From Halorubellus litoreus (GTDB taxonomy: Archaea > Halobacteriota > Halobacteria > Halobacteriales > Natrialbaceae), in NCBI RefSeq assembly GCF_037081675.1, contig NZ_JAZAQL010000002.1, positions 868,001-932,000 on the forward strand: 64,000 bases of DNA. Reading direction: 5' to 3'. This document shows positions 1-9,023 of the stretch, in pieces (the stretch's first letter is position 1; each line of letters opens with the position of its first letter). Both the position numbers and the translations under genes were made by a program. The notes under the pieces were generated by a model. The model saw nothing but the letters and a program-made list of their open reading frames with translations. It was not told the origin of the DNA and ran no database searches.

Positions 1-1
1 C

Positions 2-70
2 GGTCGGACAACGAACGACTTGACCGGGGAAGAGATTCGAGGGCTTGCAGAGCAGATGTTCGATCTCTAA
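2..70 (+). CDS. C-terminal end of an unidentified protein (cut by window start)
   Basis: An open frame enters from the left edge and ends at a TAA at 68-70. The 22 visible residues include the stretch TGEEIRGLAEQMFDL at the C-terminus, which reads like a normal amphipathic helix. There is too little sequence to recognise a family. It belongs to the left, accessory part of the window. Confidence 0.4.
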   Translation, partial: GRTTNDLTGEEIRGLAEQMFDL

Positions 71-129
71 GCGTCCGAGATGGGACTGGGCCCCGGAGTT
101 ACTATCGCGGGGGAGATGGAACGTAGTAG

Positions 130-312
130 TTCACCATCGAGTGGCTCCCTGATGGAACCGCGCGCCTTCTGGAGGCGGGGGACATTGATGGCGGGGAGCC
201 TATTCCCACAAGTGGCCACGTCCTGTGGCACAGACTCCACCTCGGTAGCGGGAAAATCTACTACACCGAAAACGTTGATGACTCGGCTAGGTACTATCGG
301 GCCGATTCGTAG
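130..312 (+). pseudogene. Possible remnant of a coding sequence without a start codon
   Basis: This frame stays open for 60 codons after two adjacent TAG stops and ends in TAG. Its translation looks protein-like (for example LWHRLHLGSGKIYYTENVDD near the C-terminus), but there is no ATG, GTG or TTG start and nothing ties it to a known family. I read it as the degraded 3' end of a gene. The overlapping frame that begins at an ATG at 80 gives a much less natural Ser/Arg-rich protein. Confidence 0.25.
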
Positions 313-324
313 CCTGATACGAGA

Positions 325-1372
325 TTAGTCGCAGCGGCACAGGAGGTCGAGAGTTGTCAGCTCATCGCCGTCAGCACACGCTGGACAAACGGGCGGGTTC
401 GATGTTGCGTTCAGTTGGCTCGAATCCCATCTGTACTCGGTTTCACACCGCGGACACATCCAGTTCATCACCCCATATTCAACGGCGAGGTCGGGATACT
501 CGTGACCTAGCGCCGGCGTGAGCGCGGCGTCTTCGTGTGCCTGCAGGTACTCAACGACCTGCTCGCGTGGATAGTCGACGAGGTCGGGCAGGAACCCGCG
601 TGGCTCCTCGTCCAAGTACGGTTCGTCGCTCTGGCCGCAGCGGTGACGGCAGTCGCAGTAGCGGCACTCCCAGCCGTACTCCGGGTTGCCCGGCGGCAAC
701 TCGCCCTGCTCCCGGTACGCGGTGTGGTCGGCGGCCCACTCGACGACCTCCTGCCAGAACGCGTCGTCGAACGGCAAAGTATACGCGCGGAGATCCAACG
801 TCTTCCGCGAGCCGTAGATGACGACCGCCTCGTCAATCTCACGGTCGTGCTTTTCGGCGAGACTGCGCATGTAGGCGTGAACCTGTGTGCGGTGTTGGCG
901 GTTGGGGTCATCGATGTCGGCGACCTCCTCCTTGGACTTTACCTCTGTCCGAAGGATGGGCTCGGACTCCCGGTCGACGATGCAGGGATCCGTCACGCCC
1001 TTGAAACGCACTGTCCACCTCGGTCGGTATCTCGAAGTCGACCCACATCGAGTTGCGTACGTACGCGTCCGTGTCGTACACCACGTCACGGAGGTACGGC
1101 ACCATCACATCCTCCTCGAAGTGGGTGCCTGCCCAGAAGATGCCCTCCGGCTTTTCACGCTCCGCCGGCGCGTTCTCCTGTCGGTAGAACACCTTCCGAT
1201 GGCACTGGAGAAGACTGCTCGGCGAGTGCTTCTCCGCTGGTGGAACCGGCGACAGCCCGTTGAAGTACGGCTGGCCCTCTCGAATATTCTTCTCCCACTT
1301 CCGCTCTCGATACCATTCGCCGAAGGGATCGCCGTCGATCTTCTCGGCGAAACGCTCCTCTTCACCTGTCAT
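325..1372 (-). pseudogene. RecB/Cas4-like PD-(D/E)XK nuclease, frameshifted
   Basis: Two overlapping minus-strand frames give one protein of about 345 residues. The N-terminal part starts at the ATG at 1372 (GTHFEEDVMVPYLRDVV, then WVDFEIPTEVDS). The C-terminal part continues in another frame (FKGVTDPCIVDRE, then ILRTEVKSKEEV, then QVHAYMRSL). The order GxxDxxV, a following (E)V-K pair and Q-x3-Y matches the PD-(D/E)XK core of RecB/Cas4-type exonucleases. A later cysteine group (CRYCDCRHRC) and another (CPRCETEY, CPAC) could bind a metal or Fe-S cluster as in Cas4/AddB-like enzymes. The frame changes near 1000-1015. This is either a real inactivation or one missing base. The family assignment is inference from motifs. 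Confidence 0.6.
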
Positions 1373-1499
1373 CGGGGCGATACACCTCCTGAGAGTGAGC
1401 AGCCGTACAGCTCATCGTACGCTGTAACCCACTGAGGGTATGTCCGACTAGGAGTGTGACTTCCGGAAACGGAACCTATACTCTAACCCCGCCTGTTGC

Positions 1500-2504
1500 T
1501 CACAACGGAAGGTTCCCGAAGAAGGCCTCCGCTTGCCGTCTCAACCTATCGGCCTCCTTCATCGCCGACCGCCTCTGTTGTTCGATCCACTGTTGGGTTT
1601 CCCAGAGTTCATACTTTATGCCCCAATCGTCTGTGCGTTCCGCCATCTGTTTCACGTCCTTCCGAGCCAGTTCCGATGCTCTCTTCTCAGAGACCGGATT
1701 GTCGGTTCCCCGCGATGCTGAGACGACCTCTTCGGAAACCGTTCCGACTGTTTGATTGATGCTCTGGGCCATCCCTTCACCAAATGCAACGCGAACTCCC
1801 CAGTGAATCTGGCTCAACACCCACGAGTAGGCCCGCCAACCGATCGACCGACCGACGCGATGTATCAAGAGTTGGTTGATTTTGCCCGTTACGCTGTACG
1901 CGACCCGATACGACGCGCCAAACGAGAGTATGAGGAGAATGACCTCGACGATGGTGAGCGCGACATATTTGAAGAACTCGACATACCGGTCTGCGGAGGG
2001 GCTCTTACCGGCTTCCAGTTGCTCGTGAATTCCACACCCCGAATCAAGGACGCCCTTCACGCTCGAAACGAGTGGGACATACTTGGTGAACCTACTAGCT
2101 TTGTCGGCAAGGTCGCTCACCTCTTCGGCGATTCTGTCTGGAAAGACGTCTAGCCAGCCAAGGAACTCCCCGATGTCGTCGAGGTACTCAAGCAACCAAT
2201 CGTACGCATCGGGATTCTCCTGAAGCTCTTCCAAGCCGACCTGCTGGAAACTGCTTAGGAATCCCGACTCCTGTGTCGACTCTACCTCCTCTGGATCGTC
2301 GAGCTTCCCGTACGCGTAGCACACCGAGTCCACTGTTTCACTCACGGCGTTCTTCAGACCGGACTCGTCCCAGTCATCGTCGAAGAAGTCGACGACTGCG
2401 TATCCGAACTCGTCAACAAACGCCGATTGAGTTCCCCTCGCTCTCCCTGGTAACGTAACAGCTGAGGCCGCAGCTATCGAGCCGAGGAAGTGTCTCCGGT
2501 TCAC
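1500..2504 (-). CDS. Tat-exported protein of unknown function
   Basis: The protein has 334 residues from a GTG start. It opens with a twin-arginine signal (NRRHFLGSIAAASAVTLPG), so it is expected to be exported folded. The mature part is acidic at first (FFDDDWDES). It contains a strong hydrophobic stretch near residues 185-205 (VALTIVEVILLILSFGASY), and its C-terminus is rich in Arg, Gln and Lys (WETQQWIEQQRRSAMKEADR). That would fit a membrane-anchored or pore-forming extracellular protein, but I recognise no family. It sits alone in the island between a winged-helix gene and the broken nuclease. A secreted toxin or halocin is only speculation. Confidence 0.6.
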   Translation of the reverse strand: MNRRHFLGSIAAASAVTLPGRARGTQSAFVDEFGYAVVDFFDDDWDESGLKNAVSETVDSVCYAYGKLDDPEEVESTQESGFLSSFQQVGLEELQENPDAYDWLLEYLDDIGEFLGWLDVFPDRIAEEVSDLADKASRFTKYVPLVSSVKGVLDSGCGIHEQLEAGKSPSADRYVEFFKYVALTIVEVILLILSFGASYRVAYSVTGKINQLLIHRVGRSIGWRAYSWVLSQIHWGVRVAFGEGMAQSINQTVGTVSEEVVSASRGTDNPVSEKRASELARKDVKQMAERTDDWGIKYELWETQQWIEQQRRSAMKEADRLRRQAEAFFGNLPL

Positions 2505-2561
2505 TTATTACCAGAAACTATCCCGATACCCAAAAGCCAGTTGCATGCGTCGACATGCCAA

Positions 2562-2816
2562 TCAGAAAACGTGATGGTGCTCCCGTCCCCTTCCCTCGCC
2601 CTCGGGACGAACGAGATTGTACCTCGCCATCTTCTGATGGTGGTTTCTCATCATTCGACGCGTCTTTGGTTCCTCCACTCTCTTCCAGTATTCTTCATAC
2701 AGCTCTCCGGGGCTGACCTGTGATTGTTCCGCGATGATATCGTAGAGGACTCGCTGGTGGTCGTTGAGCTTTTGAACGTGGTCGTACTGGAGGATGGCCA
2801 ATTGGTGTGGGAGCAT
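2562..2816 (-). CDS. Stand-alone winged-helix protein resembling the Orc1/Cdc6 C-terminal domain
   Basis: This 84-residue protein has the pattern of the archaeal Orc1/Cdc6 C-terminal winged helix: L-x2-HQRVLYDII, then a turn with GELYEEYWKRV, then a recognition-helix-like region (RRMMRNHHQKMARYNLV) and a basic wing (GEGRGREHHH). No AAA+ part is present. Such free winged-helix proteins are common on haloarchaeal plasmids and proviruses and probably act as DNA-binding regulators. The gene lies 57 bp upstream of, and on the same strand as, the Tat protein gene. Confidence 0.6.
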   Translation of the reverse strand: MLPHQLAILQYDHVQKLNDHQRVLYDIIAEQSQVSPGELYEEYWKRVEEPKTRRMMRNHHQKMARYNLVRPEGEGRGREHHHVF

Positions 2817-3196
2817 ACCTGTATTACAATTAACCCAGACGACGCACGGCAGGCCGTCACCAGATACGAGACACGAAAACAGTAGTTACACCAGCAAACG
2901 AGCAGTGGTTCATATTGTACTAATGATATTCTTCAGAGTGCGACCCTCGAGAGGATGGAACCATTGGCGACCCATTCTGATTATGCGGATGGGGGGTCTT
3001 CATTGGAGGTAGTCATTGTGAATCTCTGAAACCGTGAGATACCGGGAAAAGTAGTCTGTTTGATGTCACACGGGCTAGTTCTATCTGAAGGAGCGTAAGC
3101 GATATTGATGGTAGCCGCTGTACGTCTCCTGGGCATCACTGATACCGGTTACTTAGCATGGACAAAAGTTACCTCAACTCATTGTAATTGGGAAGT
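2817..3196. other. Intergenic region between divergent genes
   Basis: This 380-bp stretch separates the leftward winged-helix gene from the rightward HEPN-like gene and must hold both promoters. It is AT-richer than the backbone. Short open frames here have no coding character. I see no clear repeat or RNA. Confidence 0.5.
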
Positions 3197-4138
3197 ATGG
3201 TAGTACCAGAGGATTACGAATTTGTAGAGCCTTTAACCGACAAGGCGGCGTTACAACCGATATTCGATGCCGAATATGATAATGAGTGGGAGAAAGAACT
3301 CCACCTTTCTGCTGCTCTAGTACCGCTCTATTTAGGTAAGAACCTGGATAGTGACGGTGCAAAGTCGTTCAAATCTAAAGAGTTGGTTGATTATATCGCC
3401 ACGTTATATGAGCGGTCACGAGTATACCATGCGTTCTTCAATGACTGGACTGATTGGGTTTCAGAAGGTCGAAGGAAGCCATATACTACAAAAAGGGCAG
3501 GAATTCACATTTTCGCACCAATATATGTCCAAGAGTTAGAAGGCCCAATGAGATATCATGTAACTGCATTGAATGACCTCTTTGATGAGTTTCGTGGGTC
3601 AGACGGTGATTGGGAAAAAAGGCTATACGATGATGGTGACCGTCGTTACTTCGGTAACGTTTTGAACACCTGTATTCAGATATCCGAATCGTTACATGAT
3701 ATACCGGACAATGCAGAATTACAGGATGGGTTAAAGTATCTAACAAGTGCTCTGATTCTCATTGACCAGCATGAGTCGTTCGCCGAGCGGAATGGGCTAA
3801 AACAGAGTTTTCAAGAATCACTTGATTACACTGATCTCGATGAAAGTCCGATTGCATCTGATATCCGGAACGGCTTCGCTCATGCAAATTACAAACTCAA
3901 TTTCGACGATGCACTAGAGATTAATGAGAAAAATATAGATATTGAATTGGAAGATGAAGAAATAACCAAATCCGTTGACGGCGTTCTTTCTTTCATCAGT
4001 CGTCAGCTCACCCTGATGTACGCTCTTAGCACCGGTGTGACTCTTGCACTTTACCATATATCAATCGCCGAAGATTATGATGATCAAATAGAAATTCTGT
4101 GGAATGTCCTACCCGGCCAGATAGGAAACCCCGAGTGA
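3197..4138 (+). CDS. HEPN-like protein of unknown function
   Basis: The 313-residue protein starts at the ATG at 3197; an in-frame TTG nine bases upstream is less likely. It is low in GC and mainly helical. Around residue 225 it has IRNGFAHANYKL, where Arg-Asn and His are spaced as R-x4-H, the signature of HEPN-fold nucleases and HEPN-like non-enzymatic proteins. A final helical segment (FISRQLTLMYALSTGVTLALY) is hydrophobic enough to be a buried helix or a membrane segment. HEPN proteins are frequent in antiviral and abortive-infection systems, and this gene lies next to SMC-like and nuclease genes. The assignment rests on one motif, so it is tentative. Confidence 0.5.
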   Translation: MVVPEDYEFVEPLTDKAALQPIFDAEYDNEWEKELHLSAALVPLYLGKNLDSDGAKSFKSKELVDYIATLYERSRVYHAFFNDWTDWVSEGRRKPYTTKRAGIHIFAPIYVQELEGPMRYHVTALNDLFDEFRGSDGDWEKRLYDDGDRRYFGNVLNTCIQISESLHDIPDNAELQDGLKYLTSALILIDQHESFAERNGLKQSFQESLDYTDLDESPIASDIRNGFAHANYKLNFDDALEINEKNIDIELEDEEITKSVDGVLSFISRQLTLMYALSTGVTLALYHISIAEDYDDQIEILWNVLPGQIGNPE

Positions 4139-4297
4139 GTGCCAGCGGAATAACGTTGGATTAGGGCTGAATAGTCAGGCAACTCGTAATTTACGAGCCT
4201 CATTCTCACCAGGAGGTGCATCGGCTAGGAGTTTCATCTGCCTCTCGTGACGTCTACCCATGCGTTTATGCCCGCGGGCTGCTGCTGCCGCGGATGT

Positions 4298-6289
4298 ATG
4301 TCAGAGGAAACCCGGACAACCACTGATTCATCATCGGTCGGAGAACGGCCGACTCTCACCGTGAACGATATCGGAGGTATCGAGCACGCCGAAGTAGAGT
4401 TCCCCGCTGGCATCACGACGCTTGCGGGCGCGAACGCCTCCAATCGTTCGTCCCTCCTAAAGGCACTAAACGAGGTGTTGGGCGGGACAATGGGATCGAT
4501 CAGGCGTGGAACGGACAACAGTCGGGGGCGCGTGGAACTGACCCTTGCTGGCGAAACATACCAACGGACACTCGAAGCTAGTAAGGGAGATGTCCTGCGC
4601 GGCGGTCATCCCTATAGCCCAGATTCCACGTTGGTCGACTTGTATGTCTCCCTGCTGGAGTCGAACGAGATTCGCAGGCTCGTCGAGACTGCTGACCCGA
4701 GTGCAGTCGATGCGCGATTGGCCGACCTCCTGATGGCGCCAGTCGATGTGGAGGACATCCAGCAGGAGATCGAACAGTACCAGCAGCGCAAAGAGGAGAT
4801 TGAGTCTGAACTCGACTCCATCGAGGCTGCGAAGGCAGAGCTTCCAGAGCTGGATGAGCAGCGGCAGGTGAGTCAGACCGAACTTGAGAGGCTCGAGGTC
4901 GAGTTAGAGGAGAAGCGTGACCAGCTCACCACTCTCGATGTCGACCACGAGACGGCAGAGCAGGCCGAGAAGCAACTCGATGCGCTGCAGGCCACACAGG
5001 AGGATTACCGTGATATCGAGACCACGATCGACCGCAGGGAACGACGGGTTGAGAACATAGAACAGGAGCTGTCCGATCGACGTAACACGTTAGAGAACGT
5101 GGAGGAAAAGATCGAGTCAATCTCCGCCCCAGACGATTTGGCCCTCCACTCTCTTGAAGAGAAGGAGCAACGGTTACAGCGTGTGGGTCTGTTGCTCGAC
5201 AATCTTGCGGAGACCGGCCGCGTGGTCGTGAACCCCGAACAAGAGCCTGCTCTCTCGGCAGAAATCGACAGCGGTCAGGACGCCATCGCAGATATTGCTC
5301 GGCTGCTTGGCCCCGACTCGCAGGCGACTGCCTGTCCACTCTGTAGCAACCCAGTCCAACGCGAGACGGTTCGAGAGCGAGTCGAGACGATAGCAGCCGC
5401 GGCGTCCGAGTACTACGATGCGGCGAGGGAGATTGCTGCGCAACAGGACGAACTCCGATCACAGAGACAGCATCTGGAGGAGTTGCGTGACGAGCGTGAC
5501 AACCTCCAGAGCGACATTCGTCAACTCGAACACCGCATCACGGACACGAAGCAGCGCATCGCGGAACTCGAAGACGCCCGCGACGAGACGCGTTCGGAGA
5601 TCGACGAGCTGCAGGAACGGGTTGAGGAACTCCAGCAGCGTCGCAGTGACGAGTTGGAGGCCCTGTACGATGAGATTGCGGAGCTCCAGGGCGCTCGTGT
5701 GGACGTCGAAGCGAACCTCGAACGAATCGACAGCCAGATCGCAGAGCACGAGTCGACGATCGGCGTAGAGGCCGACCTGCGCGAGGAACTCGCAGACATC
5801 GAATCGTCGATCGAGGAGCAGCGCGAGCACATCACGCAGTTAGAGACACGCGTGCAGGACGCAGCGACGACCCACATGACGGAACTCGTCGACCGACTCG
5901 ACTACGCCGGACTCGCAGGAATCCACCTGGAGCGAGAGCCGACCGAGCATCCGGCTGGTCTCTCCGAGTTCCGGCTGGTCGTGAAGAGACGCCAGCAGGA
6001 TGGCACCGTCGTCGACGAGGATGACCTTGGCACGCTCTCCGAGTCAGAACGGTCGCTGGTGGGGCTCGTCGTCGCGCTGGCTGGCTATATCGCACACGAT
6101 GTGGCCGATGAGGTACCGTTCCTACTACTGGACTCGCTCGAGGCGTTCGATACCGACCGCATCGACCGTCTGCTGGACTACGTCCGCGACGCTGTCGACG
6201 TGACGTACATCGTCACCGCCCTCCTCAGCGGGGATGCTGATGCTGTCGACGCCGAGGACGCAGAGATTTCGGCGGACGCGTTCATCTGA
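4298..6289 (+). CDS. Archaea-specific SMC/Rad50-related ATPase
   Basis: I chose the ATG at 4298 because the 17 residues before it (Cys/Ala-rich, over a GC-rich hairpin) do not look coding. The product has about 663 residues. It shows an SMC/Rad50 layout: an N-terminal P-loop-like segment (AGANASNRSSLLKAL, residues 43-57), a long coiled coil, a central zinc-hook-like CPLC near residue 346, a second coiled coil, then an ABC signature (LSESERSLVGL) and a Walker B-like FLLLDSLEAFD. The P-loop has Arg where Lys is usual, and Ser replaces the usual Glu after the Walker B Asp. Degenerate P-loops of this type are, as I recall, usual in the haloarchaeal 'archaea-specific SMC-related protein' group. 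Only 33 bp separate it from the nuclease gene downstream, so the two probably act together in DNA end processing, repair or defence. Confidence 0.8.
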   Translation: MSEETRTTTDSSSVGERPTLTVNDIGGIEHAEVEFPAGITTLAGANASNRSSLLKALNEVLGGTMGSIRRGTDNSRGRVELTLAGETYQRTLEASKGDVLRGGHPYSPDSTLVDLYVSLLESNEIRRLVETADPSAVDARLADLLMAPVDVEDIQQEIEQYQQRKEEIESELDSIEAAKAELPELDEQRQVSQTELERLEVELEEKRDQLTTLDVDHETAEQAEKQLDALQATQEDYRDIETTIDRRERRVENIEQELSDRRNTLENVEEKIESISAPDDLALHSLEEKEQRLQRVGLLLDNLAETGRVVVNPEQEPALSAEIDSGQDAIADIARLLGPDSQATACPLCSNPVQRETVRERVETIAAAASEYYDAAREIAAQQDELRSQRQHLEELRDERDNLQSDIRQLEHRITDTKQRIAELEDARDETRSEIDELQERVEELQQRRSDELEALYDEIAELQGARVDVEANLERIDSQIAEHESTIGVEADLREELADIESSIEEQREHITQLETRVQDAATTHMTELVDRLDYAGLAGIHLEREPTEHPAGLSEFRLVVKRRQQDGTVVDEDDLGTLSESERSLVGLVVALAGYIAHDVADEVPFLLLDSLEAFDTDRIDRLLDYVRDAVDVTYIVTALLSGDADAVDAEDAEISADAFI

Positions 6290-6322
6290 GCACCAACGAG
6301 CAGCCGCACTCGCACTACACCA

Positions 6323-7231
6323 ATGACGAACCCGAACAACCTACCAGAGCGGAACTGGCTCCAATCACGGTTTCGGCGGCGTACGGTACGACGAGGAACG
6401 ACGGACGATGGAGACCGTTGGTACGAGGACGAGGAAGGACGGCGTCATGCCAGTGTGACCACGGTCACGGGAAACATCGACTTCAGCAGTTTTCCTGAAG
6501 AGTCACCCCTGTTCGAGAGCCCATGGCCGTTGCGCAAGTGGAAAAAGAACACTCAACGCTGGTGGATCAAGTACTGGTACAAGCGCCAGCTGGGGATACT
6601 CGGACACTACCGCATCACCGGCCAGATGGACGTGAGCACACCCGACGACACTGTCGAGGCCCGCGAAGAGCTGATCCATCCATCTGACGATAGCGTTCGT
6701 CACCATTCAGCGGCAACGCTATTCGAGACCATCCGTTCGTACGACGACGTGGGTCTCGCCGCCGAGGGCTGGGAGTACGACCGGTATCCTGCGGAGCATC
6801 CGCTCCTCGATGTCGCGGAGCAGGACGCCGACGAGATAGGACACCTGTGGCGCACGACCATTCGACCGGAACTGGACATCGGTTACGAAGACGTGTGGCG
6901 GGGCGAATTGAAGTTCATCCGATTGCTCGAGGGGGACGCGTGGCCGCCCGTCGGCTACGGCGGGCAGATCGATCTCGTGGCAGAGATGCGCTCCAAGCTC
7001 CGCGCGGTCGACATCAAGACGGGAACGCTGCGGACGCCTCACCGGATGCAGGCCATAGCTTACCAAAACGCGTTCCCAGAACTTGACGGGGCCGCTCTCG
7101 TCCACGTCTCGCCGACCGGCGAGTGGGAGGTGGAGTGGTCGGAGGACTGGGCGACCGAATCGCTCTGGCAGCAGTTCCGCGCTGAAGTCATCTCGGCCGA
7201 AGGGAACGAAGAGTTCGACTTCGGTTTCTGA
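6323..7231 (+). CDS. RecB-like PD-(D/E)XK nuclease partnered with the SMC-like ATPase
   Basis: The 302-residue protein has a C-terminal PD-(D/E)XK core: GGQIDLVAE (catalytic Asp near residue 215), then AVDIKTG (Asp-x-Lys near 231-233), then HRMQAIAYQNAF (Gln-x3-Tyr motif of RecB/Cas4 nucleases). The N-terminal half is basic and rich in Trp/Arg (RRRTVRRG, KWKKNTQRWW) and may bind DNA. It follows the SMC-like ATPase by 33 bp on the same strand. The arrangement parallels SbcC-SbcD or Rad50-Mre11, but with a RecB-fold nuclease instead of a calcineurin-type one. The nuclease family is well supported; the functional coupling is inferred. Confidence 0.75.
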   Translation: MTNPNNLPERNWLQSRFRRRTVRRGTTDDGDRWYEDEEGRRHASVTTVTGNIDFSSFPEESPLFESPWPLRKWKKNTQRWWIKYWYKRQLGILGHYRITGQMDVSTPDDTVEAREELIHPSDDSVRHHSAATLFETIRSYDDVGLAAEGWEYDRYPAEHPLLDVAEQDADEIGHLWRTTIRPELDIGYEDVWRGELKFIRLLEGDAWPPVGYGGQIDLVAEMRSKLRAVDIKTGTLRTPHRMQAIAYQNAFPELDGAALVHVSPTGEWEVEWSEDWATESLWQQFRAEVISAEGNEEFDFGF

Positions 7232-7723
7232 GTGGATGTTTTGAGGGAATCATATAGATAGATGCCCGGCACTACTGCATCAGATACTCAATCTAAAATC
7301 AACTCTGTATGAATGTATCCCAAGGTATTATTAATCAGAAGATAGTTTGGAATAACTGCGGATTCCGCTCAGTCTGGGAGGGACACTGGAATTCGCAATG
7401 GGCTGGGTGCCCATCCCCGGGGCATTCAATCACAACCGCCCCGCCCCAGCCCGCTATTCATTGGCTCGTCATCTAAGCAGAGTGTAGAGATGATACGGGA
7501 ACTGCAAACTCACAAGCTGCTCATTTCGTAGGGTCGAGGCCTCATTCGAAACCTCCGATTCGGTCGGTAGGTTCGACAACAGCTCTCTACTCAGACCCGT
7601 CGGTTTCGATGAAAGCGCGAAGAGAGAGAGTGTATCTGCCCAACACGCGGCTCGACATTTCCGATTCCAGATTGCCCGGTTAGTGGGAAAGAGCCTTTGA
7701 GCGGTCACCTACATCTATGAACA
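7232..7723. other. Long intergenic region
   Basis: About 490 bp without a convincing gene lie between the SMC/nuclease pair and the next nuclease. The first 120 bp are AT-rich. A GC-rich block near 7400-7460 (runs of C and G) could form local hairpins. The only longer open frame, on the minus strand at 7469-7708, has unnatural composition. The promoter of the downstream gene is expected in the last 80 bp. Confidence 0.5.
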
Positions 7724-8830
7724 ATGTCATTGATCGGCTTCCGCCGCGAAGAGGGCGAAATCGAGTATCTTGAGGAGGTGGAATATAGCGAGGAACACCT
7801 GGAGGACGACCTTCACGAAGTGATACAAAGTGACCCAAGGCTGGTGATGGGGACGCTCACCTCCCGCGAGAATTCCGTTCTTGGGAGCAAGATGCAACTT
7901 CCTACTGGAAAGGAGTTGGACTTGCTCGTATGCGACGAACAAGGGACGCTCACCACTATCGAGTTCAAGCGAGACCGGTCGCCACGTTCAGCCGTCACCC
8001 AACTCTTCGATTACGCGTCTTCTCTGTCCCGCCTGACTCAAGAGCAGTTCTTCGAACTGACCAACTACGAGTCACTGGATGAACTCTACGAAGCGTTCGA
8101 CCACGAGGAGGATTCGGAATTCGACATCGGCAACTTCGAGAAGGAATTTGAAGACGCACTGGAGTCGCCTCAACTCATGCTGGTCGCCTATACAATCACC
8201 GACGATGTCCGGCGGATGACGCGCTGGTTGCGAGAGGCCCACGATCTGAAGATCAACTGTGTCGAGTTCGACTACTACGAGAAGGACGATGCCGAGATGT
8301 TCGTCCCGACAATCATCGGGATTGAGGAGACACAGGAGATCAAGGAACGAGAGGAGTCACCCAAGCAGAAGAAGTACCGTCGGTTCCACGGCGAGTTACT
8401 CGAACGGTTCAATCAAAAGCTGCCCCACGTTACAGGGAAGAGCGCCAGCAGTAGGAACTATCTCACACTTCCAACCGGAGACAAAGATGTCGAGCTCGTC
8501 TGGGAGTTCAAGGGATCTCCCGGCGAGAAGGAGTTGCGCGTCGTCATGAACTTCCGATACGATGATGGCGAGAGGAACAAAGAACTGCTGGAAAAAGTGC
8601 TATCGACGGTGGAGGAGGGCTCGCTTGACATTCCTGAAGAGATCCATTCCGAGGATTATGGCAGTAGCGGATACGCCCGGTTCTACATCACACAAGGAGT
8701 TGGACAACTTGATGATGCTCTTGAAGACGAGGAACTGAAAACGTGGGCGGTCGACCGAATGGTCGATTTCTACGAACAGCTTACGCCCATCTTAGACCAA
8801 GACCTTGGGGATTCTACCTCGATTCAGTAA
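7724..8830 (+). CDS. PD-(D/E)XK nuclease with a C-terminal DUF4268-like region
   Basis: The 368-residue protein has an N-terminal restriction-endonuclease-like core: KELDLLVCDE (Asp near 65), TTIEFKRDRSPR (Glu-x-Lys near 79-81) and AVTQLFDYASSL (Gln helix). The spacing resembles NucS-like and DUF91 nucleases. From about residue 225 the pattern changes to one seen in DUF4268 proteins (KKYRRFHGELLERF, a beta segment ELVWEFKGSPGEKELRVVMNF, then WAVDRMVDFYEQL). Nuclease plus DUF4268 proteins are common in defence and mobile regions, but their biological role is unclear. A related single-domain gene follows about 190 bp downstream. Confidence 0.65.
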   Translation: MSLIGFRREEGEIEYLEEVEYSEEHLEDDLHEVIQSDPRLVMGTLTSRENSVLGSKMQLPTGKELDLLVCDEQGTLTTIEFKRDRSPRSAVTQLFDYASSLSRLTQEQFFELTNYESLDELYEAFDHEEDSEFDIGNFEKEFEDALESPQLMLVAYTITDDVRRMTRWLREAHDLKINCVEFDYYEKDDAEMFVPTIIGIEETQEIKEREESPKQKKYRRFHGELLERFNQKLPHVTGKSASSRNYLTLPTGDKDVELVWEFKGSPGEKELRVVMNFRYDDGERNKELLEKVLSTVEEGSLDIPEEIHSEDYGSSGYARFYITQGVGQLDDALEDEELKTWAVDRMVDFYEQLTPILDQDLGDSTSIQ

Positions 8831-9023
8831 CCGGGTAGTGACGTTCCGTCTGCCCACATGTGATTGTCTGCCGATCTGAGAATGTCGAATATTCGGAGCC
8901 TTGGCATCCACAGATCTGTCGTATTCGGTGTGCTAACATTTACTTCGGAGGATATCGTTTCCTCCAACGTGTAGGGGAGTAAGTAGTCCAGTCGAACTAT
9001 CAAACGAAGATTGGAATCCTCGT

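Noticed and set aside
80..328. 82-codon open frame on the plus strand near the left edge
   Set aside because: Ser/Gly/Arg-rich composition without domain character; another frame across the same bases looks more protein-like but lacks a start.
325..1372. Cas4 of a CRISPR system
   Set aside because: The nuclease motifs fit the wider RecB/Cas4 group, but no array or other cas gene is present, so a CRISPR role is not supported.
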